NCBI GenBank assembly: GCA_021792455.1
Contig: JAJYUP010000005.1
Location: 1-57,282, forward strand
Direction: 5' to 3'
Source of the DNA: Actinomycetes bacterium
Lineage (GTDB): Bacteria; Actinomycetota; Thermoleophilia; Solirubrobacterales; Solirubrobacteraceae
DNA length: 57,282 bases
Shown: piece by piece, positions 31,997 through 39,078 of the stretch
Layout of the letters: each line of letters starts with the position of its first letter
Numbering within the stretch: the first letter of the stretch is position 1
Notes under the pieces: generated by a model
Told to the model about the DNA's origin: nothing
Database searches by the model: none
The model's input: only the letters and a program-made list of their open reading frames with translations
Translations under genes and position numbers: made by a program

Positions 31997-33022
31997 CTAT
32001 GCGGTCACCACCGACCTCACGCGCACGCGCGGGTCGATCACGGCATAGAGGAGGTCGACGCCGAGGTTGACGAGCACGAACATCACGGCACTCAGGAGGA
32101 TGAAGGTCTGGACGATCGAGAAGTCCTGCTTCAGGATCGCTTCATAGACGAGCGAGCCGACGCCAGGCCAGTTGAACACCTTTTCGACCAGGACGCTTCC
32201 TGCGAGGAATTCGCCGAGAACCAGTCCGCCCGCGGTGAGAGTCGGCAGAGAGGCGTTCGGCAGAGCGTGGCGGCGGAAGGCGGTCCAGCGGCGCAGACCC
32301 TTGCCGCGGACGACTGTGATGAAGGGCTCGCGCGAGACCTCGAGCAGGTTGGCGCGGAGCAGGCGCACCAGAAACGCGAAGTTGGCCATGCCGAGCGCCA
32401 CGCCCGGCAGGACGAGGTGTTCGACCGCTTCCAAGAACTTGCCCGGTTCGCCCGCGATCAGCGCATCGATCGTGTAGAGGTGCGTGACCGTTGCCGGCGG
32501 GGTGACCTGTGCGCCCAGTCGGCCTTCGGGGCCGGGGAGGATCTTCAAGGTGGAGAAGAACACGATCAGAAGGATCAGCGAGACGAAGAACGGGGGGGTT
32601 CCGAAGCCGATGTAGGCGATCGCCCGCACGATCCGGTCGGCGATCGGCCGTCGGCGATATGTGACCAGCAGCGCCAGCACGATAGAGGCGAGCATCGTGA
32701 TCAGGAAAGCGAACAGTGCGAGCTCGATCGTGGCCGGCAGCCGTTCGCCTATCAGCGTACGCACCGGTGCGCCATCGCTGTAAGAGTATCCCCACTGGCC
32801 TTGGAAGAACTGTGTGATGTAGCGCCAGTATTGAACATAGATGGGCCTGTCGAGCCCGAGCTGCCTGTACAGCGAGTGCACCGTGGAGGGCGGTGCAAGC
32901 GGCCCGAGGATCAGTCGTGCGGGGTTTCCGGGCAGAACGCGCATGATCACGAAGGCGATGATCGATGCGCCGAAGATCGCGCCGAGGGACCCGAGCAGCC
33001 GGCGCGCGATCACCCCTGTCAT
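31997..33022 (-). CDS. dppB: ABC transporter permease (DppB)
   Basis: This 341-residue protein has six hydrophobic segments and the DppB/OppB N-terminus: IARRLLGSLGAIFGASIIAFVIMRVLPGNPARLILG, then STVHSLYRQLGLDRPIYVQYWRYI. The cytoplasmic EAA loop is VSREPFITVVRGKGLRRWTAFRRHALPNASLPTLT, and the end FNWPGVGSLVYEAILKQDFSIVQTFILLSAVMFVLVNLGVDLLYAVIDPRVR is diagnostic. A stretch of roughly 30 residues (GPEGRLGAQVTPPATVTHLYTIDALI) gives a periplasmic loop longer than I expect. It pairs with dppC, 13 nt upstream. Confidence 0.92.
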   Translation of the reverse strand: MTGVIARRLLGSLGAIFGASIIAFVIMRVLPGNPARLILGPLAPPSTVHSLYRQLGLDRPIYVQYWRYITQFFQGQWGYSYSDGAPVRTLIGERLPATIELALFAFLITMLASIVLALLVTYRRRPIADRIVRAIAYIGFGTPPFFVSLILLIVFFSTLKILPGPEGRLGAQVTPPATVTHLYTIDALIAGEPGKFLEAVEHLVLPGVALGMANFAFLVRLLRANLLEVSREPFITVVRGKGLRRWTAFRRHALPNASLPTLTAGGLVLGEFLAGSVLVEKVFNWPGVGSLVYEAILKQDFSIVQTFILLSAVMFVLVNLGVDLLYAVIDPRVRVRSVVTA

Positions 33023-33035
33023 CGTCTGTCCCTCA

Positions 33036-33956
33036 TCAGCTGCGCAGGCCTGAGCTGCGCGGGTCGAGCACGTCGCGCAGCCGATCGGAGAGCATGCTCG
33101 CGGCGGTCACGGTGACGAGCAGCGCTACGCCGGGAAAGACGCTCACCCACCACTGCCCGGTCAACGAGTAGGTGAGACCATCGGTGATCATCGCGCCCCA
33201 CTCAGGGGTCGGTATCTGGGCTCCGAGTCCGAGAAAGCTGAGCCCGGCGAGCAGCAGCACGGCGTAGGCGAAGCCGGCGGCGATCTGAATGGCGAGCGTC
33301 GGCATCACGTGCGGAACGACGTGGCGGGCGATGATCCGCCGTCGACTCGCCCCGATCGCGTGGGCAGCCTCGATGAAGGGGAGCGAACGGATCCTGATCG
33401 CCTCGCTGCGCACCAGCCGCGCGTACCAGGGTATGAGAACGAGCGTTGCGCCGATGGCAGCCGTCTTCAGGCCGACGCCCAGCCCAACCGTCACCGCCAT
33501 CGCGAGGATGAGCGGCGGGAAGGCGAGGATTGCATCCATGACGCGCATGAGCACGGCGTCGCTTGCGCCCGCGGTCGTACCGGCGAGCAGCCCGATCACT
33601 CCGCCGATCACCGCCCCGATCACGGCGATGAGCGTGCCGTCCAGCAGGGAGATGCGCGCCCCTTCGGCCACGCGGGCAAAGATGTCCCGCCCGAGCTGGT
33701 CGGTCCCCATCGGATGCGCCAGCGACGGCGCCTTCAGAGAGGCGAGCAGGTTCTGCGTGTCGGGACCGACGCCCCATGCCAGGGGGGCGATGATCGCGAA
33801 CAGGACGATCGCGACCAGCACGAGCGTCGGCACCGCCAGCCGGCGGTCGCCCAGCACCGCTGCCAGCGCTCGGCGCACGCGGCTGCCGTCGCCCAGCGGC
33901 GGCACCTCTCTGATGGCCCCGTCAGGCGGTGCGAACGTCAGCAGGCCGCTGCTCAT
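33036..33956 (-). CDS. dppC: ABC transporter permease (DppC)
   Basis: This 306-residue permease has the DppC features: a first membrane segment (VPTLVLVAIVLFAIIAPLAWG), the signature HPMGTDQLGRDIFARVAEGARISLLDGTLIAVIGAVIGGVIGLLAG, the EAA loop FIEAAHAIGASRRRIIARHVVPHVMPTL, and the end VSVFPGVALLVTVTAASMLSDRLRDVLDPR. It is the first gene of the minus-strand transporter operon; the ATG has a GGGAGGG-type ribosome-binding site. The binding-protein gene lies 1.5 kb away on the other strand beyond a beta-keto acid cleavage enzyme, so the transporter is transcribed from two divergent units. Confidence 0.92.
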   Translation of the reverse strand: MSSGLLTFAPPDGAIREVPPLGDGSRVRRALAAVLGDRRLAVPTLVLVAIVLFAIIAPLAWGVGPDTQNLLASLKAPSLAHPMGTDQLGRDIFARVAEGARISLLDGTLIAVIGAVIGGVIGLLAGTTAGASDAVLMRVMDAILAFPPLILAMAVTVGLGVGLKTAAIGATLVLIPWYARLVRSEAIRIRSLPFIEAAHAIGASRRRIIARHVVPHVMPTLAIQIAAGFAYAVLLLAGLSFLGLGAQIPTPEWGAMITDGLTYSLTGQWWVSVFPGVALLVTVTAASMLSDRLRDVLDPRSSGLRS

Positions 33957-34125
33957 CGCCGGCTTTTCCCTCCCGTCCCACGCATTCGATTTACGCTCCC
34001 ATCGTACGATATATTACTGCTGTGGCGTGCCTGGATGCAGCGGCACAGAGATGAAGCGTCCCGTCGGGCGCTTGGACGAAAGGGAGTGCAAGTGATCGTG
34101 TTGAGCGGCTCGAGGCGGCATTCGG
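33957..34125. promoter_or_regulatory. Divergent promoter region dppC / BKACE
   Basis: This 169-bp gap is AT-rich at its centre. The perfect 10-bp palindrome ATCGTACGAT (34001-34010) is joined to TATATT (34010-34015), a likely rightward -10; TACGAT on the minus strand could serve dppC. The palindrome is the probable control site for both units. The remainder shows no gene. Confidence 0.45.
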
Positions 34126-34950
34126 ATGAGCGATGAGGCGATTCTCACCTGTGCCGTGGTAGGGGGTATCTTGACAGGCAACCCGAATCAGCCGAGGAGA
34201 AGGGACGAGGTGATCACATCGGCGATCGAGGCGGCTCGCGCCGGCGCAAGCGTGCTCCACATTCACGCGCGCAGCCCGACGGGCGAGATCACTCAAGACC
34301 CTGAGGACTTCCTCGCGATCAAGGAGGGCATCCGTTCGGCGGTCGATGACATCGTCCTCAACTTCACGACCGGGGGGCGCCTCGGCATGCCCGCTGAGGA
34401 GCGGCGCCGGTCGCTCGAGGCGGGTCCCGAACTCGCTTCGTTGAACTGCGGCAGCATCAACTTCGGGCCGGGCGAGGACATCTTTCTCAACCCAAAGAGA
34501 CTGATCGGCGAACTCGCCGCCGAGATGGACAGGCGCGGGGTGGTCCGCGAGTATGAGTGCTTCGACGTCGGTATGGCGATCACCGCCCGCGACCTCGCGC
34601 AGTCTGCGCCGAGCGCTCCGGGGCTCATGCACATGGTCCTCGGCGTGATCGGTGGTGCGCCGCCGAGCGTCGACCTCATCACGACCTTCGCCCGCATCGT
34701 GCCTGAGGGGCTGCCCTGGATGGTGACCGCGATCGGCCGGCAGAACTTCCCGATGATGGCTGTCACGCTCGCGCTCGGCGGCCACATCCGCACGGGGCTC
34801 GAGGACGTCGTCTACATCGCGCCGCGGGAGTATGCCGCCTCCAATGCTCAACTCGTTGCGAGGGCGCGCTCGTTGTGCGAGGCGGTAGGCCGTCCAGTCG
34901 CCTCCCCGGCACGGGCACGGGAGATCCTGGGGATCGCCTGCTCTGCTTGA
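34126..34950 (+). CDS. Beta-keto acid cleavage enzyme (BKACE, DUF849)
   Basis: This 274-residue TIM-barrel enzyme opens LTCAVVGGILTGNPNQP and carries ASVLHIHARSPTGEITQD with the His-x-His zinc ligands. LNFTTGGRLGMPAEER, SLNCGSINFG, ECFDVGM and HIRTGLEDVVYIAP (ligand Glu) complete the family pattern. BKACEs condense a beta-keto acid with acetyl-CoA to give acetoacetate and a new CoA ester; known substrates include 3-keto-5-aminohexanoate and dehydrocarnitine, so cationic nitrogenous substrates are common. Its place between the two halves of an ABC transporter suggests that it acts on the imported compound or a derivative. Acetoacetate could feed the acetoacetyl-CoA synthetase at 39 kb. Confidence 0.9.
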   Translation: MSDEAILTCAVVGGILTGNPNQPRRRDEVITSAIEAARAGASVLHIHARSPTGEITQDPEDFLAIKEGIRSAVDDIVLNFTTGGRLGMPAEERRRSLEAGPELASLNCGSINFGPGEDIFLNPKRLIGELAAEMDRRGVVREYECFDVGMAITARDLAQSAPSAPGLMHMVLGVIGGAPPSVDLITTFARIVPEGLPWMVTAIGRQNFPMMAVTLALGGHIRTGLEDVVYIAPREYAASNAQLVARARSLCEAVGRPVASPARAREILGIACSA

Positions 34951-35061
34951 GCGCATCGGCGTGGCCCTCGGCATGCGGGTGAGCTGCTGTGGGAGGTGGC
35001 GCATATCTGCATCAGCCGACTGAAGCGTCACGCGCCCGCGGGCACGGACCTCCGAGATCGC

Positions 35062-35089
35062 ATATCGATCAGTCGGTACGCAACGTACC
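35062..35089. promoter_or_regulatory. Upstream operator with adjoining palindrome
   Basis: ATATCGATCAGTCGGTAC (35062-35079) matches the shared 18-bp operator and contains GATCAGTCGGTAC. The perfect inverted repeat GGTACG-caa-CGTACC (35075-35089) overlaps its right end. No -10/-35 pair is evident here, so it may be an auxiliary site for the promoter 280 bp downstream. Confidence 0.55.
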
Positions 35090-35328
35090 AAGATGGTCAC
35101 CGTCTGTCAAGGAGGCGATCATCTGCCGAGATGAGGGCGCCCGCCTCCCGGCGGTGTGCTCCTGCGCCTGCACGACCCCCCTCGTCCTCCGAGCGGGGCT
35201 CTTCAGAGGGTGGGCCGCCTCGTGCTGGGATTGTGTCGCGCAGGCCCGCGTCTGGTGCTCTCTGCGTGCGCGGAATGGCTGCAGCAGGGCCGTTCGCGGC
35301 GGGATTCGCCGCGCGGTCCGCCGCGACC

Positions 35329-35379
35329 TTGACCAGTCGCCGCGAAACCTGTACTCTTCTTATACCGACTGATCGTCTT
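35329..35379 (+). promoter_or_regulatory. Promoter plus operator for the ABC binding protein
   Basis: TTGACC (35329-35334) and TACTCT (35352-35357) are separated by 17 bp. The operator ATACCGACTGATCGTCTT (35362-35379) follows and covers the expected start site; its minus strand contains GATCAGTCGGTAT. The arrangement is the same as at 7997-8042. Confidence 0.7.
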
Positions 35380-35459
35380 GAATAAAAGTCGGTGGTGTGG
35401 CCGGTCATCGGGGCGTCCGCAGACGTTCCGGAAGCGAGGACAGGGAGGAAGAAGCCAAC

Positions 35460-37193
35460 ATGGATCACCAGTCGAGCCCCAGGTGCATCAGCACCCCACG
35501 GCGCAGGACGACGAGAGCTGCCGCGGCCGCCGTGCTCGCGCTCGCGACGGCCGCCGTCCTTGCCGCCTGCGGCAGCAGTTCGAGTCCGAGTTCGACCTCG
35601 ACGAGCACGAGCTCGGGCGCGGCTGCCAGCTCGGGAGGTCTCAGCAAAGCGGCGAGCAACCCGAACGCCACGATGGTTGTCAACTACGCGGTGCCTCCAG
35701 CGACGCTCGACCCTGACTTCACGGAGGCAAACCAGGAAGTGGGTATCGACAGCGCGCTCTACTCGACGCTGACGCAGCAGGCCCACGAACCTGGGCCGCT
35801 GCCGGGGACCGAACAGACTGACCTCAACCCTACCGCGGTCAAGCCGTATCTCGCCACTTCGTGGCAGTTCAGCAACGGTGACAAGACTCTCACGTTCCAC
35901 CTGCGCCCGGGACTGAAGTTCCCAAGCGGCGATCCCCTCGACGCCGAAGCCGTGAAGTGGTCGCTGGAACGCGACATCACCTCCGGAAGCGGAGGATCGT
36001 CGGTGCTGCTCGAATCTCAGTACAAGCCGCGGCTGATCACCTCGATCGCCGCTCCGAATCCGACCACGTTGGTGATCAACTACGTGCGCCCCGCCCCCAA
36101 CCAGCCGGCGGTGTTCGCCTCTCCTGAGATATCGATCTACGATCCGAAGCTGGTGGAAGCACACGGTGGCCAGCAGGGTACGAAGCCCAACCAATGGCTC
36201 GCAAGCCACAGCGCCGGTTACGGTCCATACCTGCTCGAGAGCTACGTGCCTGGTCACGAGCTCGTGCTCGAACGAAACCCGAGCTTCTTCGAACCGGCGA
36301 AGACGAAGAAGATCATCGTGAACTTCATCTCGGATCCCGAAACGCTGCTGCTCGACGCGCGCTCAGGTGCGGCGGACGTGACCTTCGGGCTTCCCAACCA
36401 GGCGGCACACAGCCTCGTCGGAAATTCATGCTGCGTGGTCGGGGCCTTCAGCTCGCGGGAAGGCTACGGCATCATCCTTCCCGAGAACTCGAAGAATCCG
36501 TTCTTCCAGAGTGAAAAGTTCAGGCAGGCCCTCAGCTACGCCGTGCCCTATGAAGGGATCCTCAAGACGGTCGCCTACGGCTATGGCAAGCTGTACTTCG
36601 GGGAGTGGATGCCCACGTACTCCTTCTATGACCCCAAGGTCGGCGCCCCTCGCGCGTACGATCTCACGAAGGCCAAGCAGCTGTTGAAGGAATCGGGCGT
36701 CAAGACCCCGGTCAGCTTCCCGCTGTACGTCGCGCAGGGCTCGCTGCCGAGCAAGGAAATAGCAACTGAGGTCTCCGCCACCTGGCACGAACTCGGTGTG
36801 AACGCGACGGTCCAGGTGGTCTCGGCCGCCCAGTCGCTGGAAATCGAGTACGAATCCCACACTGGGCCTGAGGTGATCGCGATCGGCCCGCAGATCGTCG
36901 CTCCGGAATATTACTGGGGTTACGATCTCCAGTGCCCGGAACACAATCCGTTCAACGACACGCTGGTGTGTCTCCCGGCGGCGGACAAGCTGATGAAGGA
37001 ACTGCCCTACGTGCGTGCCGCAGGCAACAGTGCCAAGGCGCAGCAGATCGTCAACGAAGCCGATGAAATGTACATCAAGGCCACTCCACAGATCTGGATC
37101 TACAACCAGAAGCTCGTCACGGTGCTCAGCAACCAGATCACGAGCTTCTACTCAGACGACATGCCGGAAATGCGCTTCTGGGCTATGCGCTGA
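35460..37193 (+). CDS. ABC transporter substrate-binding lipoprotein (SBP family 5)
   Basis: This 577-residue extracellular solute-binding protein of the DppA/OppA family starts with an Arg-rich n-region and hydrophobic core, and the lipobox LAAC gives a lipid-anchored Cys. A Ser/Thr/Gly-rich linker (STSTSTSSGAAASSG) follows. The family-5 domain begins at NYAVPPATLDPDF and includes LATSWQFSNGDKTLTFHLRPGLKFPSGDPLDAEAVKWSLER and GYGPYLLESYVPGHELVLERNPSFF. GGGAGGAAG precedes the ATG. It probably serves the DppBCDF complex encoded on the other strand. The conserved Asp that binds the N-terminus of peptides in DppA-type proteins cannot be confirmed by eye. A large hairpin follows the gene. Confidence 0.92.
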   Translation: MDHQSSPRCISTPRRRTTRAAAAAVLALATAAVLAACGSSSSPSSTSTSTSSGAAASSGGLSKAASNPNATMVVNYAVPPATLDPDFTEANQEVGIDSALYSTLTQQAHEPGPLPGTEQTDLNPTAVKPYLATSWQFSNGDKTLTFHLRPGLKFPSGDPLDAEAVKWSLERDITSGSGGSSVLLESQYKPRLITSIAAPNPTTLVINYVRPAPNQPAVFASPEISIYDPKLVEAHGGQQGTKPNQWLASHSAGYGPYLLESYVPGHELVLERNPSFFEPAKTKKIIVNFISDPETLLLDARSGAADVTFGLPNQAAHSLVGNSCCVVGAFSSREGYGIILPENSKNPFFQSEKFRQALSYAVPYEGILKTVAYGYGKLYFGEWMPTYSFYDPKVGAPRAYDLTKAKQLLKESGVKTPVSFPLYVAQGSLPSKEIATEVSATWHELGVNATVQVVSAAQSLEIEYESHTGPEVIAIGPQIVAPEYYWGYDLQCPEHNPFNDTLVCLPAADKLMKELPYVRAAGNSAKAQQIVNEADEMYIKATPQIWIYNQKLVTVLSNQITSFYSDDMPEMRFWAMR

Positions 37194-37219
37194 AGCTCTC
37201 CCCGCATGAGGGGACCTGG

Positions 37220-37260
37220 GACGCGGGCATCGCGGTCTGCGGCAGACCGCATCCCGCGTC
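37220..37260 (+). terminator. Long hairpin after the binding-protein gene
   Basis: GACGCGGG...GCGGTCTGC pairs with GCAGACCGC...CCCGCGTC, a stem of about 19 bp with two bulged C residues and a minimal loop. It starts 27 nt after the binding-protein stop and lacks a T-tract. It would end or attenuate transcription into the MFS gene. Confidence 0.65.
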
Positions 37261-37328
37261 TGTCTGGGTTGCCTGGGCAGCGGCGCAGCCGGACGGGGCG
37301 GCTGCCTGCTGCTGGGCAGGGGCGCGGC

Positions 37329-38501
37329 GTGCGCTGGAGCGTCGGCGGCGTCATCCTGCTCGACGGGATCTTCTACACGGTGCTCACGCCCATGCTGCCG
37401 GGGCTGACTGCGGCGTTTCGGCTCTCCGAGGCGGCGGCGGGGGTGTTGAGCGCGTGTTATGCGATCGGCGCGTTCCTGGGCACGCCACCGAGCCTTGCCT
37501 TTGTCTCGAGCTGGGGGCCGCGCGCGGGGGTTGCCGCAGGCACCCTGCTGTTCGTGCTCTCCAGTGTTCTCTTCGGGGTTGCCCGGGATCCGGTGCCGCT
37601 GTTCGTGGGGCGTTTGGGACAGGGGCTTGGGGCGGCGTTCACCTGGACGGCCGGCCTGTCCTGGATGCTCGCAGTAGCCGCGCCCGAGCGTCGTGGACGC
37701 GCGATCGGCGCGGTGGAGTCGGTATCGCTCGTCGGCTCGCTGATGGGGCCTGCCGTCGGCGCGACCGCCGCCTCGATCGGGAGGGCGCCGGTGTTTCTGG
37801 CAGCTGCACTCGCGGCGGGCGTGCTGCTCGCTGGAGTTGCGCGCGCGCCGGCGATCCTGCTGCCTGGAGGCTGCCGAGTGCAGGACCTGCGATCGAGTGT
37901 CTCCTCTCCTGAGTTGGGGGCTGCGATGTGGCTGCTCGCACTCGCTGGACTGCTCGTCGGCACCATCTCGGTGCTCATGCCACTTCGCCTCGCTGCACTC
38001 GGCGTCGGCGCGAGCGGCATCGGGGCGACCTTTCTCGGCGCTGCGGTCGCGCTCGCAGTGGTCAACCCCGTTCTCGGCGTCTCACAGGACCGTGGATGGG
38101 TGCACGCAGCAGTTTTCGGGGCGCTTGCGCTGTCCGCGGGCTCGATCGCATCGCTGGCCCTGCCCGTGGGGGCGGTCACGGCGGCCGTGCTCACCGCGAT
38201 CTCCACGTTCGCGGTCGGCATGATTTGGACTCCTGCGATCGCGATGCTCACTCGAGCATGCGAAGCGGCGAGGATGAGTCTCGCGGTGAGCGCGGCCCTG
38301 TTGAGCCTCTGTTGGGCGCCTGCGCTCACGGTCGGCGCGGTGGCGGCCAGCGCGATCGCCGGATCGATCGGCAACGCTCCCGTCATGCTCGGCGGAGCGC
38401 TGTTGTGCGTCGCTGCAGTCCTCCGCCTCGCAGCGGCGCCGGCGGTGATCGTCGACCCCGCTCAGCGCGCGCGGATTCCGTCGAGGAGCAGGTCGCAGTA
38501 G
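37329..38501 (+). CDS. MFS transporter
   Basis: This 390-residue membrane protein has about 12 hydrophobic segments. The first (SVGGVILLDGIFYTVLTPMLPGL) and the loop after helix 2 (VSSWGPRAGVAAGTLLFVLSSVLFG) match major facilitator exporters, and LFVGRLGQGLGAAFTWTAGLSWML fits helix 4. A longer frame opens at ATG 37206, but its first 41 codons cover the hairpin at 37220-37260 and give a polar Arg-rich peptide, so GTG at 37329 is preferred. Its 3' end overlaps the convergent TetR gene by 40 bp. Substrate unknown; its position after the binding protein suggests export of a related metabolite. Confidence 0.82.
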   Translation: MRWSVGGVILLDGIFYTVLTPMLPGLTAAFRLSEAAAGVLSACYAIGAFLGTPPSLAFVSSWGPRAGVAAGTLLFVLSSVLFGVARDPVPLFVGRLGQGLGAAFTWTAGLSWMLAVAAPERRGRAIGAVESVSLVGSLMGPAVGATAASIGRAPVFLAAALAAGVLLAGVARAPAILLPGGCRVQDLRSSVSSPELGAAMWLLALAGLLVGTISVLMPLRLAALGVGASGIGATFLGAAVALAVVNPVLGVSQDRGWVHAAVFGALALSAGSIASLALPVGAVTAAVLTAISTFAVGMIWTPAIAMLTRACEAARMSLAVSAALLSLCWAPALTVGAVAASAIAGSIGNAPVMLGGALLCVAAVLRLAAAPAVIVDPAQRARIPSRSRSQ

Positions 38502-39073
38502 CGCTCGGCGATCTCTGCGGGGGTGAGGCGCCCTGAGGATCGCAGCCATTGGGGCATGTAGTTGACCGCCCCGAGCACCATCATCAGCGCGATCTGGGGA
38601 TCGACGATCGCGAAGCTGCCCTCCTCCGCGCCGCGCTCGAGCAGGGTTGCAAGGATCTGCTCGAAGCGGTCGCGGTCGGCTCGCAGCTGATCCCAGTCGG
38701 GCTCGTGCTGCAGGGTGCGCCGCTCCTGGTCGAAGACGATCATGTGGTCGATGTGGGTGGCGACGTGCTGCAGCCAGACGACCATCAGCTTGCGCAGCTG
38801 CCGCTCGGCAGGGGCGGGGACCTCGAGGATCTCGCCTGCCTGCCGCAGCAGGGGCTCCATCAGCTCCTGCAGCACGCCGAGCAGAAGCTCCCGCTTGCTT
38901 TCGGTGTAGTGGTAGAGCCCGCCCCTCGTCATCCCCGTCGCGGCGATGAGGTCGTCGATCGAGGTTGCGTGGTAGCCCTTCTGTGCAAAGACCCGTGCCG
39001 CCTGGTCGATCAGCCCTCGGCGGCGCGCGTCGTACCGTGCACGGAGGGCGGGCCGGCTCGGAGGGGTCGCCAT
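38462..39073 (-). CDS. TetR-family regulator next to acetoacetyl-CoA synthetase
   Basis: This 203-residue regulator has an N-terminal HTH, RRRGLIDQAARVFAQKGYHATSIDDLIAATGMTRGGLYHYTESKRELLLGVLQEL. The ligand domain resembles that of KstR2/FadR-like TetR proteins (HIDHMIVFDQERRTLQHEPDWDQLRADRDRFEQILATLLERGAEEGSFAIVDPQIALMMVLGAVNYMPQWLRSSGRLTPAEIAERYCDLLLDGI). It starts 5 nt after the synthetase stop, so the two genes are co-transcribed. It probably senses an acyl-CoA and controls the divergent synthetase and leucine-pathway promoters through the palindrome at 41091-41108. Confidence 0.88.
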   Translation of the reverse strand: MATPPSRPALRARYDARRRGLIDQAARVFAQKGYHATSIDDLIAATGMTRGGLYHYTESKRELLLGVLQELMEPLLRQAGEILEVPAPAERQLRKLMVVWLQHVATHIDHMIVFDQERRTLQHEPDWDQLRADRDRFEQILATLLERGAEEGSFAIVDPQIALMMVLGAVNYMPQWLRSSGRLTPAEIAERYCDLLLDGIRAR

Positions 39074-39078
39074 CGCGC

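Larger units (their letters stand above)
34951..35459. other. 509-bp regulatory region before the binding-protein gene
   Basis: No convincing gene is seen on either strand; possible frames are Arg/Ala/Pro-rich and lack ribosome-binding sites. The region carries two copies of the shared operator whose centres are 300 bp apart (35062-35079 and 35362-35379), a second palindrome beside the first, and one strong promoter. Looping between the two operators is possible. Confidence 0.6.

Noticed and set aside
34996-35385. Possible 129-codon gene before the binding protein
   Set aside because: Shadow-like composition; it spans both operators and the strong promoter and lacks a ribosome-binding site.
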